A stretch of 64,000 nucleotides of DNA from PALSA-612 sp963704335 (GTDB lineage Bacteria > Actinomycetota > Thermoleophilia > Gaiellales > Gaiellaceae). The stretch is taken from assembly GCA_963704335.1 (NCBI GenBank), contig OY969889.1:3038001-3102000 (forward strand), written 5' to 3'. Under the pieces are notes generated by a model. That model saw only the letters and a list, made by a program, of their open reading frames with translations. It was not told where the DNA came from and did not search any database. Of the stretch, positions 16,236 through 25,357 are shown piece after piece. Within the stretch, counting starts at the first letter, position 1, and each line of letters opens with the position of its first letter. A program made the translations under genes and the position numbers.

Positions 16236-17297
16236 CTACGGCTGGAAGACGACGCGGGCCGCGACTCTTCCGGCCTCCACGTCGGCGATTGCCTCGTTGA
16301 CCTCCTCCAGCGGCCGGGTCTCACGCGTGACCTCCGTCTTGCCGGCGGCGTGCAGCTCGAAGACCTCGCGCAGGTCGGTGCGCGTGCCCACGATCGAGCC
16401 GACCACGGTGATGCCGTTGAGGACGGTCTCGAAGATGGGCAGGGTCATGTCGTTTTCCGCCGGTAGTGCAACGAAGACGAGCGTCCCGCCGCGACGGAGC
16501 GAGCGGTACGCCTGCTCGAACGACCTGGGCGAGACCGCCAGCGCAATCGCCTGATCGGCGCCGCCCAGCTTCTGGATCGCAGCGACGGGGTCCTCGGTGA
16601 CCGCGTTCACAGTGAACTCGGCACCGAGCTCCCGTGCCAGCTCGAGCTTCTCGTCGTGCAGGTCGACCGCTACGACCCGTCCGCCGGCGATGAGGGCGTA
16701 CTGGATCGCCATGTGCCCGAGACCACCGACGCCGAACACGGCGACGAGATCCGACGAGCGCGTGCCGGCGACCTTGATCGCCTTGTACGTCGTGACGCCT
16801 GCGCAGGTGAGCGGCGCCGCGTCGAACGGGTCGACTCCGGCGGGAACCCGGACGACGTACCGCGCGTACGCGGTCGCGTACTCGCCGAAGCCGCCGTCGA
16901 TGGAGTAGCCCATGTTCTTCTGCTCGAGGCAGAGCGTCTCCCAGCCGGACACGCAGTAGTCGCACGTCCCGCACGCGTAGCCGAGCCACGGCAGCGCGAC
17001 GCGCTCGCCGACCGCGACTTCGGTAACGCCGGAGCCGAGCTCCTCGACGATCCCGACACCTTCGTGGCCGGGGACGAAGGGAGGCGACGGCTTCACAGGC
17101 CAGTCGCCATGGGCCGCGTGGATGTCCGTGTGGCACAGGCCGGTGGCCTCGATCCGCACACGGATCTGCCCCGGCTCCAGCGGAAGGCGCTCGACGTCCT
17201 CGACGCTAAGCGGCTCCGCGAAGTCGTGCACAACCGCGGCGCGGTAGGTGGTGGTGGCGAGCTCCGGGCTCGCAGTTTGCAACTCAGCTGTCGTCAT
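16236..17297 (-). CDS. Zinc-dependent alcohol dehydrogenase (AdhP-like)
   Basis: 353 aa from the ATG at 17297, which has GGAGGAG upstream. Medium-chain dehydrogenase: catalytic zinc ligands in TGLCHTD and PGHEGVG, four structural-zinc cysteines (CGTCDYCVSGWETLC), and an NAD site at VFGVGGLGHMAIQ. Oxidises alcohols to aldehydes or the reverse. Its start overlaps the stop of the upstream minus-strand gene. It converges with the MetE-like gene and probably belongs to the same catabolic island. Confidence 0.92.
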   Translation of the reverse strand: MTTAELQTASPELATTTYRAAVVHDFAEPLSVEDVERLPLEPGQIRVRIEATGLCHTDIHAAHGDWPVKPSPPFVPGHEGVGIVEELGSGVTEVAVGERVALPWLGYACGTCDYCVSGWETLCLEQKNMGYSIDGGFGEYATAYARYVVRVPAGVDPFDAAPLTCAGVTTYKAIKVAGTRSSDLVAVFGVGGLGHMAIQYALIAGGRVVAVDLHDEKLELARELGAEFTVNAVTEDPVAAIQKLGGADQAIALAVSPRSFEQAYRSLRRGGTLVFVALPAENDMTLPIFETVLNGITVVGSIVGTRTDLREVFELHAAGKTEVTRETRPLEEVNEAIADVEAGRVAARVVFQP

Positions 17298-17866
17298 GAC
17301 TCCTCCTTCTCTCGATTTCTGGCGACCGCGATGCCGGCGTCCCAACCGGGAGCACGCCCACCGGCCGGCAGTCGAACCGCCTCGACCAGAAGACCGCCGC
17401 GGGCGAGTAGCCAGGCGATCACGGAATTGGAGTTCCACATCTCCCCCACGTGGCTCTCGTCGCGTCCCCACGCGAGGGTCGGCACGGCCGGGGCGAGCTC
17501 GAGGATGCGCCTGGCGAGCTCGGGATCGTCCGTCAGCCGTTGTGGGCTGTCTACCGCTTCCCCGACGTCCGGGATGACCCCGTCACGCCAGCGACGCACT
17601 TCGTAGCGGAAGAGCCTGAGCCGTCCCGCCCAGCGGCTGCCGACGGCGCCCTCGGCGACGACGCCGCGCTTGCGGCCGTAGCCGTCTCGCACCGGCGCCT
17701 GCTCGATCACGAAACGACCCTCCGGCACGCGTACCTCGAGCGCCGAGTGGTAGAGATCGCGAGGCGCCCGCCGCTCGAGCCGTGAGGCCGCTGCCTCGAA
17801 GAGGCGCCCGTTGAGGCGAACCGAATGGCCGCCAGCGCCGAGGGGAAGCCAGTAGAGGTTGACCAT
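17294..17866 (-). CDS. Conserved-looking hypothetical protein upstream of ADH
   Basis: 190 aa from ATG 17866, which follows AGGACGG; the frame is open upstream but low-quality. I do not recognise the family. It begins VNLYWLPLGAGGHSVR and ends with a LPAGGRAPGWDAGIAVA stretch, has no signal peptide, and is rich in Arg and aromatic residues. It overlaps the ADH start by 4 nt, so the two are one operon. A cytosolic helper for the dehydrogenase is conceivable, but nothing in the sequence shows it. Confidence 0.7.
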   Translation of the reverse strand: MVNLYWLPLGAGGHSVRLNGRLFEAAASRLERRAPRDLYHSALEVRVPEGRFVIEQAPVRDGYGRKRGVVAEGAVGSRWAGRLRLFRYEVRRWRDGVIPDVGEAVDSPQRLTDDPELARRILELAPAVPTLAWGRDESHVGEMWNSNSVIAWLLARGGLLVEAVRLPAGGRAPGWDAGIAVARNREKEES

Positions 17867-18094
17867 TGCCGTCCTAGCGTGCCGTCGAGGCCGCGGACCG
17901 GCATCCGCGACGAAACCGATCGTGCTGCGGAGAACTACGGTGGGACGGAGCGGCGTCGTCCGCTCAGATTCGCTGGGACCCGAGCTCGACACGGCATCGC
18001 GGATTTGCAACCCTAACCAAGAAGCCAGGGCCGGCTAGGGGCATTGCTCCTTCTGCGGCGGTCCGGTCGAAGACGCCGACTGGGAGGTAATGGC

Positions 18095-20020
18095 ATGAGT
18101 CGGGAGGTGGATCGGAGGCCCGCGACCAAGGGCGGAACGATCGTGACGTCCGCGCGGGCGTCGTTGCTCAAATCCGCGGCGGAGGAGGTCTCTCGAGCTC
18201 TGCCCGGCGAGCAGCGGGTACGCGTCGCGAGCATGGACGCAACGACCGGCAATCCCGCCGCGCTTGCTCTGGACGACGCGCCTGCGGAGGAGGGAAACTT
18301 CGTCTCCCGCGCACTCGCTCATGTGCAAAAGGTGGGGGGAGCACTGGGCCTCTCCCCCGAGCAGCCGGCCGAGTTCGCTCCGGACTCGACCGTGCAGAAG
18401 GCGTCCAGCGGAGCGCGCGCCGTTCACCTGCAGCAGCTGTACAAAGGCATAACCGTGTACGGGGCGGCCCGCACAGTGCGGTTCCAGCCCGACGGCGCGA
18501 TCACCGAGTCCGTCGGAAGTACCGTCACCGTGGCCGAGAACCGTCCGGTTCGGCCAGGGCTCACGGTGGAGGACGCCGTGCGGCGCGCCGCAGAGCATGT
18601 CGCGTCGCCCGACGAGGACGAGCAGGGCAAGACCGACGCCTTCGGTGAGCCGCTACGCCCTGCAAGCGTTGACCTCGCGGGGTTCGAGCCCCGGGTCATA
18701 GCAGCATTTCCGGATCGACCCGACTTCGCGTCCGTGCTCGAGCCCGGCCCATTCGGCGCCGAGATAAAGGCGAGCCTGATTTGGTTCCCTCTCGACGAGC
18801 TGAGGCTCTCCTGGGAGGTGCTTCTCACGTTGGGGAACTACGACGAGCAGTATCGGTCCATAGTGGACGCGGAGACGGGCGAGATCCTCTTCTGCAAACA
18901 GCTCGTCAAGTCCGCGGCAGGTCGCGGGAACGTCTACCGAGTCCACGGAAGCCAGGATCGAGAGCTGGTCGACTTCCCGATGGAGCTCGAGGAGCATGGG
19001 CTGCCGATCCCGGGTGACCTCATCGCGGGTTTCCCTGATCCGTGGGTGGACGAGGAAAGCGCGTCCGGCAATTCTGTCTTCGCCCACCTGGACGACACCG
19101 GTCCGACGCTGGAAGGGATCATCTCGGGCGAGACCGTCGTCTTCGATCCCGAGGATCCCGTCGGCGACGACCAAAAGGTCCTCAACATCTTCTTCTACAA
19201 CTGCGTCATGCACGACTACTTTTATCTCCTCGGGTTCCGTGAGCGTGACGGCAATTTCCAGCGCGACAACCTGGGACGTGGCGGTCTCGGCAGCGACCGT
19301 GTCGACGCGCGCTCCTTCCCGGGCCCGGTGCAAGGCACTGCGACAATGGCGACGCTCATAGACGGACGAGGCCCGACGATGCGGATGGGGCTCGTGTCCT
19401 CGACCGACCGTCACACCGCCTTCGACTCGTCGGTCGTCTTCCACGAGTTCATGCACGGCGTCACGAACCGGCTCGTCGGCGGGCCGCTGAACGTCCGCGC
19501 GCTCGACGATCCTCAGAGCGGCGGCATGGGCGAGGGCTGGGGCGACTACATCGCGTGCACGATCAATGACACCACAGTCGTCGGCGACTGGGTGGTGGAC
19601 AATCCCGACGGTATTCGCAGCTTCCCTTACAACAGCGACTTTCCCGATAGCTTCGGCGACCTCGGGACGGGCCGTTACGACGAAGAGCACAACATCGGCG
19701 AGATCTGGTGCGCGACCCTGCTCGAGATGAACCGCAAGATCGGTCGTACGCTTGGCCCTCAACTCGTCGTCGACGCGCTAAAGCTCTCGCCTGCGAACCC
19801 GAGCTTCCTGGACATGCGCGACGCAATCCTCGCGGCGCTCGACGGTCGGCTGTCGAGCGGGCAGCTGTCGCCGTCGGAGCACGACGAGGTCCTAGCCGGG
19901 ATCTGGGAGGCCTTTGCACGCTTCGGCATGGGGCCCGGTGCGCGATCCGAGCGAGCGTTCCTCAGCGGGATCGTCGCGGACTTCACACGTCCGCCCGGGC
20001 TCGAGCCACCTGGGGATTGA
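18095..20020 (+). CDS. M36 (fungalysin)-like metallopeptidase without signal peptide
   Basis: 641 aa; ATG 18095 with GGGAGGT five bases upstream. An N-terminal propeptide-like region (FTP/PepSY-type, about 100-290) precedes the catalytic domain. The zinc site is H450-E451-F-M-H454 with the third ligand E480 in GEGWGD, as in M36 peptidases. An unusual point is that the N-terminus (SREVDRRPATKGG) is polar, with no signal peptide, although M36 enzymes are normally secreted zymogens. It starts the same-strand run of peptidase, peptidase and MBL protein. Confidence 0.88.
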   Translation: MSREVDRRPATKGGTIVTSARASLLKSAAEEVSRALPGEQRVRVASMDATTGNPAALALDDAPAEEGNFVSRALAHVQKVGGALGLSPEQPAEFAPDSTVQKASSGARAVHLQQLYKGITVYGAARTVRFQPDGAITESVGSTVTVAENRPVRPGLTVEDAVRRAAEHVASPDEDEQGKTDAFGEPLRPASVDLAGFEPRVIAAFPDRPDFASVLEPGPFGAEIKASLIWFPLDELRLSWEVLLTLGNYDEQYRSIVDAETGEILFCKQLVKSAAGRGNVYRVHGSQDRELVDFPMELEEHGLPIPGDLIAGFPDPWVDEESASGNSVFAHLDDTGPTLEGIISGETVVFDPEDPVGDDQKVLNIFFYNCVMHDYFYLLGFRERDGNFQRDNLGRGGLGSDRVDARSFPGPVQGTATMATLIDGRGPTMRMGLVSSTDRHTAFDSSVVFHEFMHGVTNRLVGGPLNVRALDDPQSGGMGEGWGDYIACTINDTTVVGDWVVDNPDGIRSFPYNSDFPDSFGDLGTGRYDEEHNIGEIWCATLLEMNRKIGRTLGPQLVVDALKLSPANPSFLDMRDAILAALDGRLSSGQLSPSEHDEVLAGIWEAFARFGMGPGARSERAFLSGIVADFTRPPGLEPPGD

Positions 20021-20057
20021 TCGTCACCGGCGCTATGGGAGAATCGTCGCTGAGGAG

Positions 20058-21761
20058 GTGCCGCAGCTGAGCGAGCTCCGGACGAGGAGGATGCGAGTCG
20101 TCGCGCAGGACGCGGGCGTCCGCCGTGGCTCGTCGATCCTCACCGCGACCGTCGATCTTCCGTACGAAGAGCTCGCCGGCGGCCCGCTCGGCCATCGAAT
20201 CCACGTCGTCGACTACGACGCGACGACCGGGACGCTCTACCGGCCCGCGGCGCCGTTCCAGGCCTCTGACGAGAGCCCCCCGCCGGACGGGACGATCCTG
20301 GGCGATCCGGCGTTCCACGCCTCGAACGTCTACGCGCTGGTGTCCCGTACGCTCGCGCGGTTCGAGCTCGCCCTCGGTCGGCGCATCCGCTGGGGCTTCG
20401 ACGCGCATCAGCTCAAGGTGATCCCTCACGCCTTCGAGGCCGCCAACGCCTTCTACTCTCGGGAGAGCGAGGCGCTGGTGTTCGGCTACTACAACACCGA
20501 GGACTGTCGAGTCTTCACGTGCCTCTCGCACGACATCGTCGTGCACGAGACGACGCACGCGTTGCTCGATGGCCTTCGGCGTCGATTCCTGGAGCCGTCG
20601 TCACCCGACCAGGGTGCGTTCCACGAGGCGTTCTCCGACATCGTCGCGCTGCTCTCGGTCTTCTCGCTTCCCGAAGTCGTGGGCAAGCTGCTCAGCACTT
20701 CGGAGGCGCCGGAAGGGCTCGTCCGCCGGTCGGACGTGACCTTCGACGCGCTGAAGTCGACGGTGCTCCTCGGGCTCGCGGACGAGATGGAGTCGGAGTC
20801 GGGGCAGGCCCGTGTGAACGCCCTGCGGCGGTCGGTCGCGATCGAGCCGGACGAGAAGGCACTCGAACGAATCGAGTTCCAGGAGGCGCACCGGCGGGGC
20901 GAGGTGCTCGTCGCGGCGATGATGCGCGCATTCCTGGACGTGTGGACGCGCCGGCTGAAGGCGCTCGGCACGATCGACACCGAGTTCCTCGACAGGCAGC
21001 GCGTCGCCGAGGAAGGCTCGGTCGCCGCCGACCTGCTCCTGACCGCGGCCGTCCGCGCGATCGACTACACGCCGCCGATCCACATCGAGTTCGCCGACTT
21101 CCTCAGCGCACTGATCACCGCTGACGGCGCCGTGCGCGGGGACGATTCCCGGCACGGGCTCCGCGAGGCCGTGAAGACCTGGTTCGCGCGCTACGGGATC
21201 GTCCCGCCGAACTCGTGCTCGGACGGGAGGTGGAGGACCTCCAACGTGCAGCTCGGCCGCGAGGGCGTGCGCTTCGCCAGCCTGCGGACGGATCCGATCG
21301 AGATGTTCCGGCTGGTCTGGGCGAACCGCGAGCATCTCGAGCTCGAGCCGACCGCCTACATGAGGATCGAAAGCGTACGGCCCTGCCTGCGCACGTCACC
21401 CGACGACGGGTTCGTGCTCCACGAGACGGTGGCCGAGTGCACGCAGTACCTGAAGCTGCAGGCCTCGGAGCTCGAGGCCTACGGATTGCGCAAGCCACCC
21501 GGCATGGCGGACGACCAGGAGGTCGTGCTCCGTGGCGGCAGCACGCTGATCCTCGACGAGTTCGGAACGGTCAAGTACGAGATCCACAACAAGCTGCCCG
21601 CGAAGACAGACGAGGCGGGGCTCGCCCGCACTCAGCGGCGCCTGGAGTACCTGTGGCGAGAAGGAGTCTTCGACGAGGGGCACTCCTTCGCGGCACGGTT
21701 GTCCACGATCCACCGCCTGCGAGCGAGTGAGGACTACGTCCGCCGCAGGGAGGTCTGGTGA
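20058..21761 (+). CDS. Gluzincin metallopeptidase (HETTH), thermolysin-like fold
   Basis: About 567 aa. The start is uncertain: GTG 20058 and ATG 20091 each have GGAGG too close, and I use the GTG. The zinc motif H163-E164-T-T-H167 and the third ligand E190 in FHEAFSD have thermolysin (M4)-like spacing. The rest, including a C-terminal region of about 250 aa, matches nothing I can name. It has no signal peptide. Overlaps the next gene by a GTGA junction and follows the M36 peptidase by 37 bp. Probably an intracellular protease working with its neighbours. Confidence 0.8.
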   Translation: MPQLSELRTRRMRVVAQDAGVRRGSSILTATVDLPYEELAGGPLGHRIHVVDYDATTGTLYRPAAPFQASDESPPPDGTILGDPAFHASNVYALVSRTLARFELALGRRIRWGFDAHQLKVIPHAFEAANAFYSRESEALVFGYYNTEDCRVFTCLSHDIVVHETTHALLDGLRRRFLEPSSPDQGAFHEAFSDIVALLSVFSLPEVVGKLLSTSEAPEGLVRRSDVTFDALKSTVLLGLADEMESESGQARVNALRRSVAIEPDEKALERIEFQEAHRRGEVLVAAMMRAFLDVWTRRLKALGTIDTEFLDRQRVAEEGSVAADLLLTAAVRAIDYTPPIHIEFADFLSALITADGAVRGDDSRHGLREAVKTWFARYGIVPPNSCSDGRWRTSNVQLGREGVRFASLRTDPIEMFRLVWANREHLELEPTAYMRIESVRPCLRTSPDDGFVLHETVAECTQYLKLQASELEAYGLRKPPGMADDQEVVLRGGSTLILDEFGTVKYEIHNKLPAKTDEAGLARTQRRLEYLWREGVFDEGHSFAARLSTIHRLRASEDYVRRREVW

Positions 21762-23053
21762 TGGCCGTGAGCCCCAACCAGGTCCGGATCCGGTCGTACA
21801 ACGTGGGCTTCGGCGACTGCTACCTCATCACGTTTCGCTATCCGAGCGTGCGGGAGCGCAACGTGCTAATCGACTTCGGCTCGAGCGAGGGGTCGAGCTC
21901 CAGCCCCGACATGCTCACGGTCGCCGAGCAGATCAAGGTGGACTGTGGCGGGAAGCTGGACATGGTCGTCGCCACGCACCGTCACTCGGACCACATCTCC
22001 GGGTTCGGGGGCAAGTCGGGTGAGGTCATCGCGTCGCTCGACCCGCAGCTGGTCGTCCAGCCATGGACGGAGGACCCGGCGCTCGACCCCGAGGCAACGG
22101 GTCCCGCACCCACCGGGAGCGGCGCGCAACCGCTCGCGAGCCGGACGCTCGTCTCGCGCCTGTCCGACCTCCAGGCCTTCGCCGCGACGGTCGTCGAGCA
22201 CGTCCCGAGGCTCGAAGCAGCCGGCGTCCCCAAGACCCTGTCCGGGCAGGTTCGGTTCCTCGGGATGACGAACATCAAGAACAAGGCGGCCGTGCTGGGC
22301 CTGGAGAGGATGGGCAAGCAGCACGTCTACGCCTCCTTCGGGACGAGGCTTCCGATCGCCAGGGTCCTCCCCGGCGTCCGCGTCGACGTGCTCGGGCCGC
22401 CGACCCTCGACCAGTCGAGGACGATCGAGACGCAGGCGTCGACGGACCCGATCGAGTTCTGGCATCTCGCGGCCGGCCGGGCGGAGCAAGAGGCTCGGGG
22501 CGGGTCGGAGGGCTGCGCCATCTTCCCGGACTCACCGCCCGCGAAGTCGGTCCCGCAGGAAGCTCGCTGGGTGATTCCTCAGATCGATCGCATGCGGGCG
22601 GACGAGATGCTGGCGATCGTGCGGGCGCTGGACGGCGTCCTCAACAACACGAGCATCATCCTCCTCTTCCACGTCGGCGACAGCCGACTGCTGTTTCCCG
22701 GCGACGCGCAGCTCGAGAACTGGAGCTACGCGCTCTTCACCGCCAAGCGGCGCGAGCAGATCCGCGAGCAACTCGCCGGCGTCCGTGTCTACAAGGTCGG
22801 TCACCACGGCAGCCTCAACGCGACCCCGAAGACGCTATGGAACGCATTCGCACGCGCCAGCGAGACCGCGGGCCCGGACCGCCTCGTCACGTTCGTCTCG
22901 ACCCTCTCGAACAAGCACGGGTCGAAGTCCCGCGGCACGGAGGTGCCGCGCCGGACGCTCATCGACGCGCTCGAGCTCAAGAGCGAGCTCCGAAATACCC
23001 AGAAGATCCGGAGCAGGACGACATTCTGGGTCGATCAGGAGCTCGACCTCTAG
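21758..23053 (+). CDS. Metallo-beta-lactamase-fold hydrolase (ComEC-like)
   Basis: 431 aa. Starts at GTG 21758 overlapping the peptidase stop (ATG 21761 is an alternative). The fold is recognisable from the N-terminal strand pair (YNVGFGDCYLITF, NVLIDFGSS), the metal motif HRHSDHISG and later LLFPGDAQ and KVGHHGSLNA, as in the soluble hydrolase domain of ComEC. No membrane segment is present, so it is a free-standing version, possibly a nuclease or phosphodiesterase. Converges with the hemocyanin-like gene, leaving 7 bp between stops. Confidence 0.85.
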   Translation: MMAVSPNQVRIRSYNVGFGDCYLITFRYPSVRERNVLIDFGSSEGSSSSPDMLTVAEQIKVDCGGKLDMVVATHRHSDHISGFGGKSGEVIASLDPQLVVQPWTEDPALDPEATGPAPTGSGAQPLASRTLVSRLSDLQAFAATVVEHVPRLEAAGVPKTLSGQVRFLGMTNIKNKAAVLGLERMGKQHVYASFGTRLPIARVLPGVRVDVLGPPTLDQSRTIETQASTDPIEFWHLAAGRAEQEARGGSEGCAIFPDSPPAKSVPQEARWVIPQIDRMRADEMLAIVRALDGVLNNTSIILLFHVGDSRLLFPGDAQLENWSYALFTAKRREQIREQLAGVRVYKVGHHGSLNATPKTLWNAFARASETAGPDRLVTFVSTLSNKHGSKSRGTEVPRRTLIDALELKSELRNTQKIRSRTTFWVDQELDL

Positions 23054-23060
23054 TCGGTTC

Positions 23061-25169
23061 TCAGGCGTGGCGAATCGTGACGGTGCGCGCCGCCGCGTTC
23101 GGTAGGGCGAGGATCGTGTCCTGCACGGCCGTAGAGCTGCCGCCGAACGGGCGGTGGAATGGATAGCCCATGTCGCGGGCGTCGGGATAACGGTCGACGG
23201 CGCCGCAGTAGCTGACCGAGCCGCACTCTCCCGGTGCGTCCACGAGGTCGTCCTTGGCAGAGGTGCACATGACCATCAACCGGAACGGCATTCCCTCGTC
23301 CGGCTTGCCGCGGGGAAGCAGGAGCGTGTACGGCCAGCCGCAGTCGCAGTAGGAGTTCTCGCCGGCCGCCCCGTCGGGCAAGAAGACGCGAGCAGGGCTC
23401 TCGTCGTGCGGTCGCTTGATCACCGACGACTCGGTGTCCGGCCGGTACGCGACGACTCTGGCCTCCGCCGGCAGGTCGACCACGAACTTGTCGAGCTCGA
23501 TCCACATGCGCCGGTCTTCCGCCTCGGCCGCCGGCGCGAGGAAGACACGAACCGTGACGCCGACCGCGTCGTCGTCGGTGTTCTCGAGGCGCACGAAGTA
23601 CGAGAACGGCTCGTGCGTGAGGTAGCGGATCTGGCGGCCGCCGAAATTGCCGGTGGCGAGCGTCGTCGTCAGCTCGTCGACGGTGTTAAGCGTCACCCCG
23701 TTCGCCTCTGCCGTTGCCGAGCTGAAGTCCGTGTCCCAGCTGTCGCCACCGAAAAGCGGCTCGCCCAGGCTCGCCGGATCAGCCCCGTCGGGCAGGTCGA
23801 TCGCGCGGCAGAGGATGATGTCCGGGCTCGCCCACGCACCATCTTCGCCGGCGAGGCCGTTGCGGACGACGACGGGCGGCCCGTCGGAGAAGTCCTCCGG
23901 CCCGCGAGCTTCCTGCCAGCGCGCGTTCAGGTTGTCGATGTACTTGTGCCACTGCCAGAAGACCTGGTCCCGAATGGCGGTCACCGGGCTCCTCATCACG
24001 CCTAGGGGTGTCGCAAGCCGGGCGATGAAGACATGTCCGGCGCCGTGTAGCCCCGGGTACGCACCTTCGTCGAGATCGTGTAGTTGTGTCACCGTGGGCT
24101 CGACGGCATGCCCGAGGTTGTCCCGATCGATGGGGACGTCGCTCACGCCGTCCGGCCCTTTCAGCATGCCCGCGTCCAGCGCCTCCTCGATCTCGAGGTG
24201 CAGGCTCTGCAGGAAGGCGATGCTGTCGGCGGCGAGCGACTCTAGCTCCTCCCTGCGGCCGTAGCCCTGGAGCTCGATCGGGTCGTGCCCGGCGGCAATC
24301 GGGTCTTCCCACGCGCTCGGGTCGAGCGGCTCGACTCGCGCCAGGTCGTGCGACAGCAGCTCCGCGTCGTAGCGGGCCAGCATCTGCACGTGCATGTAGA
24401 AGAAGAGCTCGCCCTGGCGGTCGTTGAGCGTGAACAGCTTGCGGTAGAGCTCCCGGGGCAGGTCGCCGAAGGCACCCTGAGCATCACCGCCGGCGAAGAG
24501 CTCGCCGAGCTGGGCGGGTGTGGACTGCGCCACTATGTCGGCCCAGTCCTCCTGGGGAGCGACCGCCTCGAGGATCGCCACCATGTCGGCCGTATCGGTG
24601 CCGGCAACCCACTCGTCCCAGCTCCGCGGCGGAAGGCCGGAGAACGGGTAGACCTGATGCCAGTGCTCGTGGTGCTCGTTCGCCAGCGGGTCTTCGCGCC
24701 AGTAGTCGAGCCCCGGCGACGCCCCTCCCACCGATACCTCCTGAACGCCGCCGCTCCCCGCCCTGGCAGGGTTGAAGAGCTCGGGCGCCGCTGCGACCGT
24801 CCGCGGCTTCCGGAGCCGGCGGCCCTCGCGGTTGTGCGTGACGAACAGCGAGAACGCCTGCCGAATCTCCTCCGGATCGGATTGTCCGATCAGCTCGTCG
24901 ACGTGATCTAGCGCCGCTCCCAGTCCCTCCTCCGGATCCTCGCTCGACCCGGCCAGAGCCGCTAGGCGGAACGCCAGCGCCGATGCCGCCGCGGCATCCT
25001 CGGGGTCGAACCAGCAGAAAGCCGCGTCCCGCTCGGCTGCCGGCTCAGCTGCGGCGGTGAGCGCGCGCCGGCGACGGCGGCGCGCAGGATGCGGTCGTTC
25101 TCCATGGCTCTTCAGAAGTCGGGTGAACAGCTTCTCGCCGCGAACCTGTAGCTCCTCTATGGTCGGCAT
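23061..25169 (-). CDS. Arthropod-type hemocyanin/prophenoloxidase homologue (type-3 copper)
   Basis: 702 aa; ATG 25169 has GGGAGGAGG directly upstream. Three parts follow the arthropod order: a helical N-terminal domain, the di-copper domain, and an Ig-like C-terminal domain. CuA histidines are H167 and H171 (in HHEHWHQVYP) plus H260 (in GELFFYMHVQMLARY); CuB histidines are H375, H379 (LHGAGHVF) and H408 (FWQWHKYID). The C-terminus keeps the arthropod pattern CDCGWP and SYCGAVDRYPDARDMGYPF. An insert of about 60 residues lies between the second and third CuA ligands. It has no signal peptide. Oxygen-binding or phenol-oxidising activity is expected but unproven. Confidence 0.88.
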   Translation of the reverse strand: MPTIEELQVRGEKLFTRLLKSHGERPHPARRRRRRALTAAAEPAAERDAAFCWFDPEDAAAASALAFRLAALAGSSEDPEEGLGAALDHVDELIGQSDPEEIRQAFSLFVTHNREGRRLRKPRTVAAAPELFNPARAGSGGVQEVSVGGASPGLDYWREDPLANEHHEHWHQVYPFSGLPPRSWDEWVAGTDTADMVAILEAVAPQEDWADIVAQSTPAQLGELFAGGDAQGAFGDLPRELYRKLFTLNDRQGELFFYMHVQMLARYDAELLSHDLARVEPLDPSAWEDPIAAGHDPIELQGYGRREELESLAADSIAFLQSLHLEIEEALDAGMLKGPDGVSDVPIDRDNLGHAVEPTVTQLHDLDEGAYPGLHGAGHVFIARLATPLGVMRSPVTAIRDQVFWQWHKYIDNLNARWQEARGPEDFSDGPPVVVRNGLAGEDGAWASPDIILCRAIDLPDGADPASLGEPLFGGDSWDTDFSSATAEANGVTLNTVDELTTTLATGNFGGRQIRYLTHEPFSYFVRLENTDDDAVGVTVRVFLAPAAEAEDRRMWIELDKFVVDLPAEARVVAYRPDTESSVIKRPHDESPARVFLPDGAAGENSYCDCGWPYTLLLPRGKPDEGMPFRLMVMCTSAKDDLVDAPGECGSVSYCGAVDRYPDARDMGYPFHRPFGGSSTAVQDTILALPNAAARTVTIRHA

Positions 25170-25357
25170 ACATCCTCCTCCCGACTGCAAGTGGCGTCGA
25201 CACGATTCTGCCACTACAGGCAACGGGATGAGCGTTGCGGTGCCGTCCTAGAAAACGCACGGCTTGTTTGTTAGCGTCAAGACAGCTCGACTGGTTGGGA
25301 CCGCCGACCCGACCGGCACCTCCACATGGACGGGTCAGATCTTCGGATGCGCGTCTA

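Noticed and set aside
25170..25357. Possible promoters between hemocyanin-like and DUF6603 genes
   Set aside because: The region must contain divergent promoters, but I found no -35/-10 pair with good spacing and match on either strand.
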